A DNA stretch of 38,107 bases from Pseudomonadota bacterium (GTDB taxonomy: Bacteria; Myxococcota_A; Polyangia; Polyangiales; Polyangiaceae): the NCBI GenBank assembly GCA_023398955.1, contig JAEWRL010000054.1:1-38107 (forward strand), in the 5' to 3' direction. Each line of letters begins with the position of its first letter. Positions within the stretch are counted from its first letter, which is position 1. This document shows positions 15,024 through 22,415 of the stretch, in pieces. The notes under the pieces are model-generated. The model did no database searches, was not told the DNA's origin, and worked only from the letters and a program-made list of their open reading frames with translations. The position numbers and the translations under genes are program-made.

Positions 15024-16162
15024 GCAACGAAACGACCACGAGCGAGGGGCGAGTGGTGGGGTCCGCGGCGGGCGTGACGAAGCAGCTCTCGTTCCTCGAC
15101 CGCTATCTCACGCTCTGGATCTTCATCGCGATGGCGGTCGGGGTCGGGGGAGGCTACCTTTTGCCCGGCGTCGTTCCGTTCATCAACCAGTTCAACGTCG
15201 GCACCACGAACGTACCCATCGCCATCGGGCTCATCCTGATGATGTACCCCCCGCTGGCGAAGGTTCGTTATGAAGAGATGGGGCCGGTCTTCCGCGACAC
15301 CAAGGTGCTCGGCCTCTCCCTCGTTCAGAACTGGGTCGTCGGTCCGATCCTGATGTTCGGGCTCGCAGTCCTCTTCCTCTACGACAAGCCCGAGTACATG
15401 GTAGGGCTCATCATGATCGGCCTGGCGCGCTGCATCGCCATGGTCATCGTGTGGAACGACCTGGCCAAGGGAGACACCGAGTACTGCGCTGGTCTCGTGG
15501 CGTTCAACTCGCTCTTCCAGGTGCTGCTCTACTCCGTCTACGCCTACGTCTTCATCACCGTCCTCCCCACGTGGTTTGGGCTCGAGGGGGTGGCCGTAAA
15601 CATTACGATAGGCGAGATCGCGCAGAGCGTTTTCATCTATCTGGGGATCCCGTTCCTGGCCGGCATCGTCACTCGCATCTCGCTCATCAGACTGCGGGGC
15701 AAGCGCTGGTATCAAGAGAAGTTCATCCCCAAAATCAGCCCGCTGACGCTCGTCGCGCTCCTGTTCACGATCGTCGTCATGTTCTCCCTCAAGGGCGAGA
15801 AGATCGTGGAGCTGCCGCTCGACGTCGTCCGCATCGCCGTCCCCTTGCTGATCTACTTCGTCTTGATGTTCTTCGTGTCATTCTTCATGTCGAAGAAGGT
15901 CGGAGCCACCTACGGACAGTCGACGACGCTCTCCTTCACTGCCGCATCGAACAACTTCGAGCTCGCTATCGCTGTCGCAGTCGCAACCTTCGGCATCCAC
16001 CATGGCGCCGCCCTTGCGGCAGTCATCGGGCCGCTGGTGGAGGTGCCCGTGCTCATCGGCCTCGTGAACGTAGCGCTTTGGCTCGGGCGGAAGTACTACC
16101 CGAACGACCCGACCACAATCAAATCGGTGCGCACCTGCGCCGGAGAAGGAACAGCAGCATGA
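15020..16162 (+). CDS. acr3: ACR3-type arsenite efflux permease
   Basis: The 380-aa inner-membrane carrier has about ten hydrophobic segments and exports arsenite from the cytoplasm. Signature regions of the ACR3 (bile-acid/arsenite transporter) family are clear: LARCIAMVIVWNDLAKGD with conserved Cys138, the same number as the functional Cys of Alkaliphilus Acr3, and AASNNFELAIAVAVATFG with conserved Glu314. The length is normal for bacterial ACR3. ATG overlaps the arsR stop, and its own stop overlaps the arsC ATG, so the three genes are translationally coupled. Confidence 0.96.
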   Translation: MSNETTTSEGRVVGSAAGVTKQLSFLDRYLTLWIFIAMAVGVGGGYLLPGVVPFINQFNVGTTNVPIAIGLILMMYPPLAKVRYEEMGPVFRDTKVLGLSLVQNWVVGPILMFGLAVLFLYDKPEYMVGLIMIGLARCIAMVIVWNDLAKGDTEYCAGLVAFNSLFQVLLYSVYAYVFITVLPTWFGLEGVAVNITIGEIAQSVFIYLGIPFLAGIVTRISLIRLRGKRWYQEKFIPKISPLTLVALLFTIVVMFSLKGEKIVELPLDVVRIAVPLLIYFVLMFFVSFFMSKKVGATYGQSTTLSFTAASNNFELAIAVAVATFGIHHGAALAAVIGPLVEVPVLIGLVNVALWLGRKYYPNDPTTIKSVRTCAGEGTAA

Positions 16163-16596
16163 GCCAGACACCCCGTGGACTCCTCTTTCTCTGCGTCGCC
16201 AACTCGGCTCGGAGCCAGATTGCCGAGGGCCTCGCCCGCGCGCTCGTCCCCCCCGCGGTCAAGGTATGGTCCGCGGGCTCGAAGCCCACACGAGTGCGGC
16301 CAGAAGCCGTCGCCGTGCTGAGAGAGGCCGGCATCGACATCTCGCACCACCGTTCTAAGTCGGTGACGGAGATCCCAGCAGCCGAGGTGGACACTGTCAT
16401 CACCCTTTGCGGCGAAGAAGAGTGCCCGTTGTTCCTGGGCCAAGCGACACGCCTGCACTGGGGTCTGCCGGACCCAGCCGCGGTGGACGGTTCGGAGGAG
16501 GAGCGGCTGAACGCCTTTCGGGCGACCCGGGATGAGGTTAAGCGGCGGCTCGAGGCGTTCTTGAAAGAACTGCCGTCGGCGTCGGCTTCCGCCTAA
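16159..16596 (+). CDS. arsC: Arsenate reductase, thioredoxin-coupled LMW-phosphatase type
   Basis: The 145-aa product has the low-molecular-weight tyrosine-phosphatase fold. The P-loop FLCVANSARSQIAEGLAR carries the nucleophile Cys12 and Arg18 (C-x5-R). The pair Cys84/Cys89 in TLCGEEECP corresponds to Cys82/Cys89 of Staphylococcus aureus ArsC, which relay the disulphide to thioredoxin. The conserved DP loop appears as GLPDPAAVDG. It reduces arsenate to arsenite, which Acr3 then exports. It begins within the acr3 stop (ATGA), with GGAGAAGGA upstream. Confidence 0.96.
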   Translation: MSQTPRGLLFLCVANSARSQIAEGLARALVPPAVKVWSAGSKPTRVRPEAVAVLREAGIDISHHRSKSVTEIPAAEVDTVITLCGEEECPLFLGQATRLHWGLPDPAAVDGSEEERLNAFRATRDEVKRRLEAFLKELPSASASA

Positions 16597-16646
16597 TGGG
16601 CGAGCTCACCCCCCGCCCGAGTAGCTGACGCGCACCACCGCAGCGC

Positions 16647-16675
16647 TTGACAACATGGCCAAGTTGCCACACTGT
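16647..16675 (+). promoter_or_regulatory. Promoter and operator of the second arsR
   Basis: A perfect -35 TTGACA (16647-16652) stands 17 bp from a weak -10 CACACT (16670-16675). Between and over them lies the imperfect inverted repeat CAACATGGC / GCCACACTG (16651-16674, six-base spacer). It closely resembles the perfect repeat at 17037-17060, so the same ArsR protein probably binds both. Its place within the promoter suits steric repression. The first bases could be read as an alternative TTG start, which I rejected. Confidence 0.55.
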
Positions 16676-16703
16676 TCACGGACCCCCTGGCGAGCACAGT
16701 GAG

Positions 16704-16997
16704 ATGGTCCGTTGCGACGATTCATTCCGAAAGCAGGCGCGCGTCCTCAAGGCGTTGGCCAACGAGTCACGCTTGAAGATCGTCGATCGCCTTTCTCGCG
16801 GCGAATGCTCCGTGGGCGAGCTCACGGAGCTCATCGGTTCGGACCGCTCCACCGTCTCCAAGCACTTGGCGGTGCTCAGGGCGCACAACATCGTCCTGGA
16901 CCGCCGCGAGGGCAATGTCGTCTACTACACGCTGCTCACGCCGTGCGTAATGAGCTTCTTCTCGTGCGCCACGAACGTCATCGAGGAGGGAGCATGA
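16704..16997 (+). CDS. arsR: Second ArsR-family metalloregulator
   Basis: A 97-aa ArsR/SmtB repressor. HTH: GELTELIGSDRSTVSKHLAVLRAHNIV; wing: RREGNVVYYTLL. Metal-ligand candidates are Cys35 (GECSVGEL), Cys81 and Cys88 (TPCVMSFFSC). This arrangement differs from the CxC of the first arsR and resembles ArsR variants commonly found beside DUF318/ArsP permeases. The ATG at 16704 lies after the promoter above; an upstream TTG in the same frame overlaps the -35 box and is unlikely. It is followed by the ArsP-like permease. Regulated by autorepression through the repeat at 16651-16674, by inference. Confidence 0.9.
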   Translation: MVRCDDSFRKQARVLKALANESRLKIVDRLSRGECSVGELTELIGSDRSTVSKHLAVLRAHNIVLDRREGNVVYYTLLTPCVMSFFSCATNVIEEGA

Positions 16998-17080
16998 GCT
17001 CGAGAGCGCGCGCCCCTTTTTTTGAGCGAATGTTGCCAATGTGGCCATGTCGCCACATTGAATCGGGAGCGACCTCGTGA
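16994..17080 (+). CDS. Possible 28-aa bridging ORF between arsR2 and the permease
   Basis: An ATG overlaps the arsR2 stop (ATGA), and this short frame ends in a TGA overlapping the permease GTG (GTGA). It encodes 28 residues with Cys and His near the end (PMWPCRHIE) and contains the 24-bp inverted repeat. It could be a coupling or leader ORF, or coincidence. No homology is recognised. Confidence 0.25.
   Translation: MSSRARAPFFERMLPMWPCRHIESGATS
17037..17060. promoter_or_regulatory. Perfect inverted repeat before the permease, likely ArsR2 operator
   Basis: CAATGTGGC (17037-17045) and GCCACATTG (17052-17060) are perfect nine-base arms around the six-base spacer CATGTC. The arms match the weaker repeat at 16651-16674 in size, spacing and core (TGGC/GCCA). 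It ends 16 bases before the permease start. A 12-2-12-like operator of this sort is typical of ArsR/SmtB repressors. Confidence 0.6.
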
Positions 17081-18249
17081 AGGAACGTACCAAGCTCGTC
17101 CTCATCCTGGCCGTCTTTGCGACGTGCTGGTTTCTCCCCACTGGCAGCGAGCGCTTCTGGAGCGCCGTCCACGAGAGCCTCGCGCTGGTAAAGTGGTACG
17201 CGCAGGAGCACGTTCTGCTCTGCCTCGTGCCCGCCTTCTTCATCGCTGGCGCGATCAGCGTCTTCGTGAGCCAGGGCGCTGTGATGAAGTACCTCGGTCC
17301 GAAGGCGAAGAAGGTCGTCGCCTACCCGGTTGCCGCGGTGTCTGGGACCATTCTCGCGGTCTGCTCCTGCACGGTGCTGCCGCTCTTCGCGAGCATCCAC
17401 AAGCGGGGCGCCGGGCTAGGCCCCGCCACTGCGTTCCTATACTCGGGCCCAGCCATCAACGTCCTCGCCATCATCCTCACCGCGAGCGTGCTCGGCGCCG
17501 AGCTGGGGATCGCGCGGGCAGTGGGTGCCATCGTGTTCGCCGTGGTCATCGGATTGCTCATGCACATCATCTTCCGCAAAGAGGAGGCTGCGCGTGAGCA
17601 CGCCGCTGGCGTGATCCTCCCCGACGACGGGAAGGGCCGAGCCCTGTGGCAGGACGGGCTCTACTTCGCCGCCATGGTCGGCATTCTGGTGTTTGCCAAT
17701 TGGGGCAGGCCAGGCGAGGAGAATGCAGGACTCTGGACCGCCATCTACTCAGCCAAATGGATCCTCACAGGTGTCTTCGGCGTGATCCTTCTCGGCAGCA
17801 TCGCGGCTTGGTTCAAGAAGGACGAGCTGTCCCTGTGGGTCGACTCGAGCTGGACATTCGCCAAGCAAATCCTGCCGCTGCTCCTGGGCGGCGTGCTGGT
17901 CGCCGGTTTCCTGCTGGGCGGACCCGAGGGAGGCCGCGGCATCATCCCGAACGAGTGGGTGAGCACCATGGTCGGCGGCAACTCCCTTCTCGCCAACTTC
18001 TTCGCGTCCTTCGTGGGCGCGTTCATGTACTTCGCTACCTTGACCGAAGTGCCAATCCTCCAAGGCTTGATCAACTCGGGGATGGGCAAGGGACCGGCGC
18101 TCGCCCTCCTGCTGGCGGGACCAGCGCTTTCCCTACCCAATATGCTCGTCATTCGAAGCGTGATGGGCACCAAGAAGACCATCGTGTTCATCAGCCTGGT
18201 GATCGGGCTCTCGACGATAGCTGGCATGACTTACGGCGCGCTGTTCTGA
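17077..18249 (+). CDS. DUF318/ArsP-type permease (PF03773 family)
   Basis: The 390-aa integral membrane protein has two related halves of about four hydrophobic segments each. The family signature is clear in both: AVCSCTVLPLFASIHKRGAG with Cys96 and Cys98 and FLYSGPAINVLAIIL in the first half, and FMYFATLTEVPILQGL with LLAGPALSLPNMLVIRSVMG in the second. Some members (ArsP) export methylated or aromatic trivalent arsenicals; others have unknown cargo. The start is a GTG at 17077 with GGGAG upstream. Its place next to arsR2 and before an arsEFG-like set supports arsenic or organoarsenical export. Confidence 0.9.
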   Translation: MKERTKLVLILAVFATCWFLPTGSERFWSAVHESLALVKWYAQEHVLLCLVPAFFIAGAISVFVSQGAVMKYLGPKAKKVVAYPVAAVSGTILAVCSCTVLPLFASIHKRGAGLGPATAFLYSGPAINVLAIILTASVLGAELGIARAVGAIVFAVVIGLLMHIIFRKEEAAREHAAGVILPDDGKGRALWQDGLYFAAMVGILVFANWGRPGEENAGLWTAIYSAKWILTGVFGVILLGSIAAWFKKDELSLWVDSSWTFAKQILPLLLGGVLVAGFLLGGPEGGRGIIPNEWVSTMVGGNSLLANFFASFVGAFMYFATLTEVPILQGLINSGMGKGPALALLLAGPALSLPNMLVIRSVMGTKKTIVFISLVIGLSTIAGMTYGALF

Positions 18250-18263
18250 GAGGAAACCCAGGA

Positions 18264-18446
18264 GTGTCTGCATTCTCTGCAACTGCCTCAAAGACGAAGG
18301 CCATCGTGAACGAACCCTCGACCGGCAAGTCGATGTTCGTCGGGAAGACTCTCGGGCGCCAGTCTGGAGGCCCGGGCTCGAAGGCCCCGGGGCGAGCACC
18401 CGCCAAGACTGCGTTTCACCACCTCGAGAAATGTCATAAAAACTGA
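18264..18446 (+). CDS. Possible 60-aa small protein
   Basis: A GTG with AGGA close upstream starts a 60-codon frame 14 bp after the permease stop. Third codon positions are strongly G/C, like the neighbours. The product is Ser/Lys/Gly-rich and ends in HHLEKCHKN, with three His and a Cys, a possible metal site. No family is recognised. It could also be untranslated leader of the next genes. Confidence 0.35.
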   Translation: MSAFSATASKTKAIVNEPSTGKSMFVGKTLGRQSGGPGSKAPGRAPAKTAFHHLEKCHKN

Positions 18447-18450
18447 TGCG

Positions 18451-18466
18451 CAGGCGGCTTCGCCTG
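18451..18466 (+). terminator. Hairpin before arsE
   Basis: CAGGCG and CGCCTG form a perfect six-base stem with a GCTT loop, 32 bp before the small thioredoxin gene. There is no T-tract. It may be a weak terminator of the permease unit or a leader hairpin of the next genes. Confidence 0.3.
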
Positions 18467-18497
18467 TCACCAGCCAACACGAAGACGGAGAGAGACC

Positions 18498-18752
18498 ATG
18501 AAGATCCAGATCCTAGGCACCGGCTGTGCCAAATGTAAGAGGCTCTACGCGGAGGCAGAGAAGGCCGTCAGCGCCGCTGGCGTCCCTGCTCAACTCGAGA
18601 AAATCGAGAAGATCGACGAAATCATGGAGTTCGGCGTCATGATGACGCCAGCCTTGGTCGTCGATGGAGAAGTCAAATCGACCGGACGCATTCCGCCGGT
18701 GTCGGAGATCGCCTCCTGGCTGACGACGGCAGCAGCGAAGGAGAGCACATGA
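18498..18752 (+). CDS. arsE: Small thioredoxin-fold protein, ArsE-like
   Basis: This 84-aa single-domain protein belongs to the small-thioredoxin family (TM0996/MTH895 type): KIQILGTGCAKCKRLY with redox Cys10 and Cys13, and a cis-Pro region VMMTPALVVDGEVK. GGAGAGAGA precedes the ATG. Its stop overlaps the start of the arsF-like gene (ATGA), and an arsG-like permease follows. That order matches the arsEFG set in which ArsE and ArsF are needed for nitroreduction of aromatic nitro-arsenicals. The arsE name depends mainly on context, since similar thioredoxins also accompany DUF318 permeases alone. Confidence 0.75.
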   Translation: MKIQILGTGCAKCKRLYAEAEKAVSAAGVPAQLEKIEKIDEIMEFGVMMTPALVVDGEVKSTGRIPPVSEIASWLTTAAAKEST

Positions 18753-19279
18753 TCTCCACCCTCCGGGTACGTCCTTCGTCCAAGCTCCCTCGACTGGTGG
18801 CGCTCCTCCTCTTCGCGAGCGCGCTCGTCCTTGGCGGGTGCAAGGAGCCGGAAGCTGAGACCACTGGTGCCTCCGCCGAAGCCGTCAACGCCTCTGGCAC
18901 GGCCTCCGCGATCCAGCCGGCGACTCTCGCCCCCGACGGGGTCGTCGTCTACTACTTCCATGGCAACCGTCGCTGCCGAACTTGCAAGGGCATTCAGAGC
19001 GCGATCCAGACCACTGTCAACGAGCGGTTTGCCGCCGAGACCGCTTCGGGTGAGCTGGTCTTCCGGGAAGTGAACATCGACGAACCATCCAACGCCCACT
19101 TCGTCCAGGAGTTCGACCTCAGCTCGAGCTCGATGGTCGTCGTGGCGAAGAACGGCGACAAGACCGTCAAGTGGGAGAACTGCAGCCAGGTATGGCCTCT
19201 CGCCCGTGACGAACGAGCACTCGCGAGCTACGCGGAGAAGCAGATCAGGAGCTACCTCGAGTTGGTCCGGAGGACCTGA
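18749..19279 (+). CDS. arsF: ArsF-like nitroreductase subunit, thioredoxin-fold lipoprotein
   Basis: The 176-aa protein has a lipoprotein signal (SALVLGGC, lipid Cys31), a short Ala/Ser/Thr linker and a thioredoxin-like domain. That domain opens GVVVYYFHGNRRCRTCKGIQ with Cys76-x2-Cys79, and a further Cys lies in KWENCSQVW. This matches the ArsF family described as a subunit of nitrophenyl nitroreductase in arsEFG operons. It should act at the periplasmic face of the inner membrane or at the outer membrane. The start overlaps the arsE-like stop, and its stop overlaps the arsG-like ATG (TGATG), indicating tight coupling. Confidence 0.8.
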   Translation: MISTLRVRPSSKLPRLVALLLFASALVLGGCKEPEAETTGASAEAVNASGTASAIQPATLAPDGVVVYYFHGNRRCRTCKGIQSAIQTTVNERFAAETASGELVFREVNIDEPSNAHFVQEFDLSSSSMVVVAKNGDKTVKWENCSQVWPLARDERALASYAEKQIRSYLELVRRT

Positions 19280-19974
19280 TGGACCTGCTCCTCGCGGTGT
19301 CGGGCGCCCTCTGGCTTGGCATCTTGACGGCGATCAGCCCCTGCCCGCTCGCGACAAACATCGCGGCCATCTCTTACGTTGGGAAGCGCGTGGGCAAACC
19401 CAGCCTCGTGCTGGCGGCAGGCCTCATCTACACCCTCGGGCGGACCGTGAGCTACGTCCTTATCGCGTTGCTCGTCGTCCAGGGGCTGCTGTCTTTGTCC
19501 GGCGTATCCATGTTCCTGCAGCGCAGCCTCAACATGGTGCTGGGGCCCGTGCTCGTGCTTGTGGGGCTCCTGCTTCTCGACGTCGTCCCATGGCCTTGGG
19601 CGCGGGGAAGCAGCTCGAGGTTCTTCGAGAAGCTCCAGGCGCGGGCGGACAGCCTCGGGTTGTGGGGAGCAGGCCTCCTTGGGCTCACCTTCGCCCTCGC
19701 GTTCTGTCCGGTCTCCGCCGCTCTGTTCTTCGGCAGCTTGGTACCGCTGGCGGTCAAGCACCAGTCGCCGTTGCTCCTGCCACTGCTGTACGGCGTTGGG
19801 ACGGCAGTCCCCGTGGTCGCCTTCTCATTCATCCTCGCGTTCTCGGCCAACAGGATCTCGCGAGCTTTCAACGCCCTGACCCTCATCGAGCGCTGGATGC
19901 GCCGCGTCACCGCCGTCGTGTTCGTCGCTGTGGGTGTTTATTACTGCCTCGTTTATCTGTTTGGAGTCCTCTAG
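19279..19974 (+). CDS. arsG: ArsG-like CcdA-family permease
   Basis: The 231-aa protein has about six membrane segments and belongs to the CcdA/DsbD superfamily. It carries the paired Cys-Pro motifs ISPCPLATNI (Cys22) and LAFCPVSAAL (Cys143) in symmetry-related helices. Family members pass electrons across the inner membrane. ArsG is described as the efflux permease for aromatic aminobenzylarsenicals. The downstream position in a thioredoxin-ArsF-CcdA trio supports the arsG name, but from the sequence alone it could instead feed electrons to the ArsF-like lipoprotein. Confidence 0.8.
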   Translation: MDLLLAVSGALWLGILTAISPCPLATNIAAISYVGKRVGKPSLVLAAGLIYTLGRTVSYVLIALLVVQGLLSLSGVSMFLQRSLNMVLGPVLVLVGLLLLDVVPWPWARGSSSRFFEKLQARADSLGLWGAGLLGLTFALAFCPVSAALFFGSLVPLAVKHQSPLLLPLLYGVGTAVPVVAFSFILAFSANRISRAFNALTLIERWMRRVTAVVFVAVGVYYCLVYLFGVL

Positions 19975-20013
19975 GCGCGACCCCGCGGCGGGTCGCAGAA
20001 AGCCATCGGAATC

Positions 20014-20424
20014 ATGACCTCGGAGAACAACGGCGGCTGCGCATGCAGCTGTACCCAGGATAGGAAACCGACAATCGTGCTGGCCTGCTCGGGCTCGTCC
20101 AATGTCGGGCAGCTCACCAACGACCTCGCGCTGCGCATGACGCGCGAGGGACTCGGCAAGATGTCGTGCCTGGCAGGAGTCGGGGGCCACATCAGCGGCT
20201 TCGTGGTGTCCGCGCGGGACTGCGAGCGGCTCGTCGTGCTCGACGGCTGCTCTCAGCAGTGCGCCGCCAAGACCTTGGAGCACGTCGGCGTCCAGCCCCA
20301 CCTCTACCTCCAAATGACCGAACACGGGTTCGAGAAGCGTCACGGTGTGCCAGTGCAGCCGGAGGAGCTCGAGCGAGCCCGTGAGCTCGTGGTCCAGCGG
20401 TTGGCGGAGCTCGATGCTCCGTAA
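20014..20424 (+). CDS. Putative zinc-binding DGC-domain protein
   Basis: A 136-aa cytoplasmic protein rich in Cys. The N-terminal CACSC (Cys9, Cys11, Cys13) is followed by TIVLACSGSSNVGQLTNDLAL, a central MSCLAGVGGHISG, and VVLDGCSQQCAAKTL with the DGC triplet (Cys79) and Cys83. This is the DGC family (PF08859), often seen in arsenic-resistance clusters next to CcdA-type permeases. Its biochemical role is not established; a metalloid or zinc chaperone or reductase partner is plausible. It lies 39 bp after the arsG-like gene and probably ends that unit. Confidence 0.8.
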   Translation: MTSENNGGCACSCTQDRKPTIVLACSGSSNVGQLTNDLALRMTREGLGKMSCLAGVGGHISGFVVSARDCERLVVLDGCSQQCAAKTLEHVGVQPHLYLQMTEHGFEKRHGVPVQPEELERARELVVQRLAELDAP

Positions 20425-20536
20425 AGGGAGCACGGCTGCGGGTGGCTTCAGAGGAGACCGGGCGCGCACCTCGACGCACTGGCGGAGCGTTCCGGCGCAG
20501 CGGGTCGGGGCCTTGACAGCCCTGGCCTGCCGGGCC

Positions 20537-20887
20537 ATGTGCTTGTCCGTGGTCCGCCGTCTGTTCGTCGTGCTCTTTGCGGCTGCCGTCCTGCTCAGCC
20601 GCGGCGGGGTGGCGGAAGCTCTGGAGAACGTCGCCCATGTCGCGGCACACGGTCATGCCGCGCACTCCACAGAATCGGGCGACAAGCACTCGCATCAGGA
20701 CATCGAGCACGGCTGCATGGGCGGCGTGCACATCTGCCCTTGCTGCGCCCACGCGCCCATGGCCTTTGCAGTGCACACGTTGTGGATTCCAGCCGCAGCT
20801 CTCGACTCTGAGCAGCTCGGGCTCGTTGGCCGCGCGCTTCGCGCCGACGGCATCAGGACAGCCGTCGACAGACCCCCAATGAGCTGA
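20537..20887 (+). CDS. Small secreted His/Cys-rich metal-binding protein
   Basis: The 116-aa product has a hydrophobic signal (RRLFVVLFAAAVLL). A His-rich segment follows (about residues 31-60, including AHVAAHGHAAH and KHSHQDIEHGC), then HICPCC (66-70) and a plain C-terminal third. It stands before the channel, adaptor and pump genes of an RND exporter and probably buffers or delivers periplasmic metal. A TTGACA at 20513-20518 would put a -10 over the ATG at 20537, so the true start may be the TTG at 20543 or GTG at 20549 in the same frame. The Cys-rich protein at 32375-32812 occupies the same position in the second exporter. Confidence 0.65.
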   Translation: MCLSVVRRLFVVLFAAAVLLSRGGVAEALENVAHVAAHGHAAHSTESGDKHSHQDIEHGCMGGVHICPCCAHAPMAFAVHTLWIPAAALDSEQLGLVGRALRADGIRTAVDRPPMS

Positions 20888-21026
20888 CGAGCGCCGCGTC
20901 GGCGCTGCCTCATTCGTCGGGTTTGAAGCGAAGATTGCCGCCACCGCGTGCGCACTGCTCTTGGCGTGTGCAAGAGTGGGAAGCGCCTGACGGCGCCAAA
21001 GTCGGGGCGTCGATGGAGTCGAGAGT

Positions 21027-22415
21027 ATGTTCAGACATGTAGTGATCCAATCGTTGGGTCTGGCGTTCGCGCTGGCTAGCGTCAGAAGCAACGCCCAGGA
21101 GTCCCACACGAGCGACCCGGCAGGCGCAACGCCCCGCAGCGCCGCTGCCTCTGCCTCGCCGCCTCGAACAGCAAGAGCAAGCACGGCCGAGGAGCGGGTT
21201 TCCCTGACCCAGATCCTGGAGCACGCCATGACCAACGCACCTCAGATCGCGCTGGGGAGAGCCGGGATCGTGGTGGGTCGAGCCGAGGTGGAGGCGGCGA
21301 GCGCGCCATTGCCGAGCGACCCCGTGGTCTCGGGCAGCGTTGGTCACAGGCAGACGAGCTTGGGCTCCGGTGTGGACTACGCCGTTGGCCTCCAACAAGA
21401 GCTCGACGTAGCGGGTAGACGCGGAGCAGAGCTGCGCGCGGCTCGCAAAGAGCTGAGCGCTCGGCAGGCAGAGCTCGTGGCCGCAAGGTGGTTCGTTCAC
21501 CAACAGGTCCACGGCGGGTACCATCACGCGCTCGTCGCACGGGACCGTGCGGAGGCGTCGCGACGCGTGCTTGCCTTCGCCGAACGCCTGCTCGATGTTG
21601 CCCAGCAGCGGCTGGCGGCGGGCGAGACCTCCCCGCTGCCGGTGCGACTCGCGGAAGCGGAGCTCGCCCAGGCGAGACAGGCCGTCCTGCTCGCGGAGAG
21701 CGACTACCATCGTGTCCGCCTCGATCTCGCACGCGCGGCCGGGTGGACGAGGTCGACTCTCCTGACACCGACCGGGGCGCTCAGCGCCCCCGAAGCGCTG
21801 CCGTCCGCTGAGTCGCTGATTCGCCGAGCGCGGCGCGAGCAGCCGCTCCTGCGCGCCGCGCGCGCCCGCCTTGCGGCAGCTCAGGCCCGGCTCAGCGCGG
21901 CGAAACGTCGCGCCTGGCCGAACCCAACACTCGGCGTGGTGTACGAGAAAGAGGCGGAGCCAGGCACCGAACCCGCTCGAATCATCAGCGGCACGCTGTC
22001 GGTACCAATCCCAGTATGGGTGGGAAGCGCGCCCGATCGGTCCCGAGCTCGCGCGGGCGTCGCGGAGGCGGAGGCGCAGCAAACGGCCATCACGACGACG
22101 CTCGATGCCCAGATTGTGCAGGCACGACAGCGAGTGGAGGCCAACGCGGAGCGGGCTCGGCTGTACGGAACCGAGATCTTGCCCACGCTCCAAACGAACC
22201 TCGACCTGCTTCAGAAGGCCTTCGAGCTTGGGGAGATCGACATCCTTCAGGTGATGGTCGCCCAGGAACGCTTCCTGAGGACCGAGCAGGACGCCCTGCA
22301 ATCCTTCGCAGACTACTACGACGCCTGGGCCGAGCTGGAAGCGACGGTCGGCGCCGAGCTTCACGGGCCCGGCCAAGCCAGCGCTCCTCGAGAAGCGCAG
22401 GGGACAAAGCGATGA
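21027..22415 (+). CDS. TolC/CusC-type outer-membrane channel of a metal RND exporter
   Basis: The 462-aa product has an N-terminal signal-like segment ending near RSNAQE and a low-complexity Ala/Ser stretch. Two tandem outer-membrane-efflux repeats follow, with long Ala/Arg/Glu coiled helices (for example AEAELAQARQAVLLAESDYH and VAEAEAQQTAITTTLDAQ) and conserved turns (ELDVAGRRGAELRAARKEL, GEIDILQVMVAQERFL). It forms the outer-membrane exit duct for the adaptor and pump encoded next. Its stop overlaps the adaptor start (ATGA). It is the only channel gene in the window and may also serve the second RND pump. Confidence 0.9.
   Translation: MFRHVVIQSLGLAFALASVRSNAQESHTSDPAGATPRSAAASASPPRTARASTAEERVSLTQILEHAMTNAPQIALGRAGIVVGRAEVEAASAPLPSDPVVSGSVGHRQTSLGSGVDYAVGLQQELDVAGRRGAELRAARKELSARQAELVAARWFVHQQVHGGYHHALVARDRAEASRRVLAFAERLLDVAQQRLAAGETSPLPVRLAEAELAQARQAVLLAESDYHRVRLDLARAAGWTRSTLLTPTGALSAPEALPSAESLIRRARREQPLLRAARARLAAAQARLSAAKRRAWPNPTLGVVYEKEAEPGTEPARIISGTLSVPIPVWVGSAPDRSRARAGVAEAEAQQTAITTTLDAQIVQARQRVEANAERARLYGTEILPTLQTNLDLLQKAFELGEIDILQVMVAQERFLRTEQDALQSFADYYDAWAELEATVGAELHGPGQASAPREAQGTKR

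Noticed and set aside
16647..16703. TTG at 16647 as start of arsR2
   Set aside because: It coincides with a perfect TTGACA -35 box and the operator, and it would add 19 residues not usual for the family.
20958..20996. Two small hairpins (CTCTTG/CAAGAG and GCGCC/GGCGC) before the channel gene
   Set aside because: Short stems in G+C-rich DNA are expected by chance, and no T-tract or conserved element supports a function.
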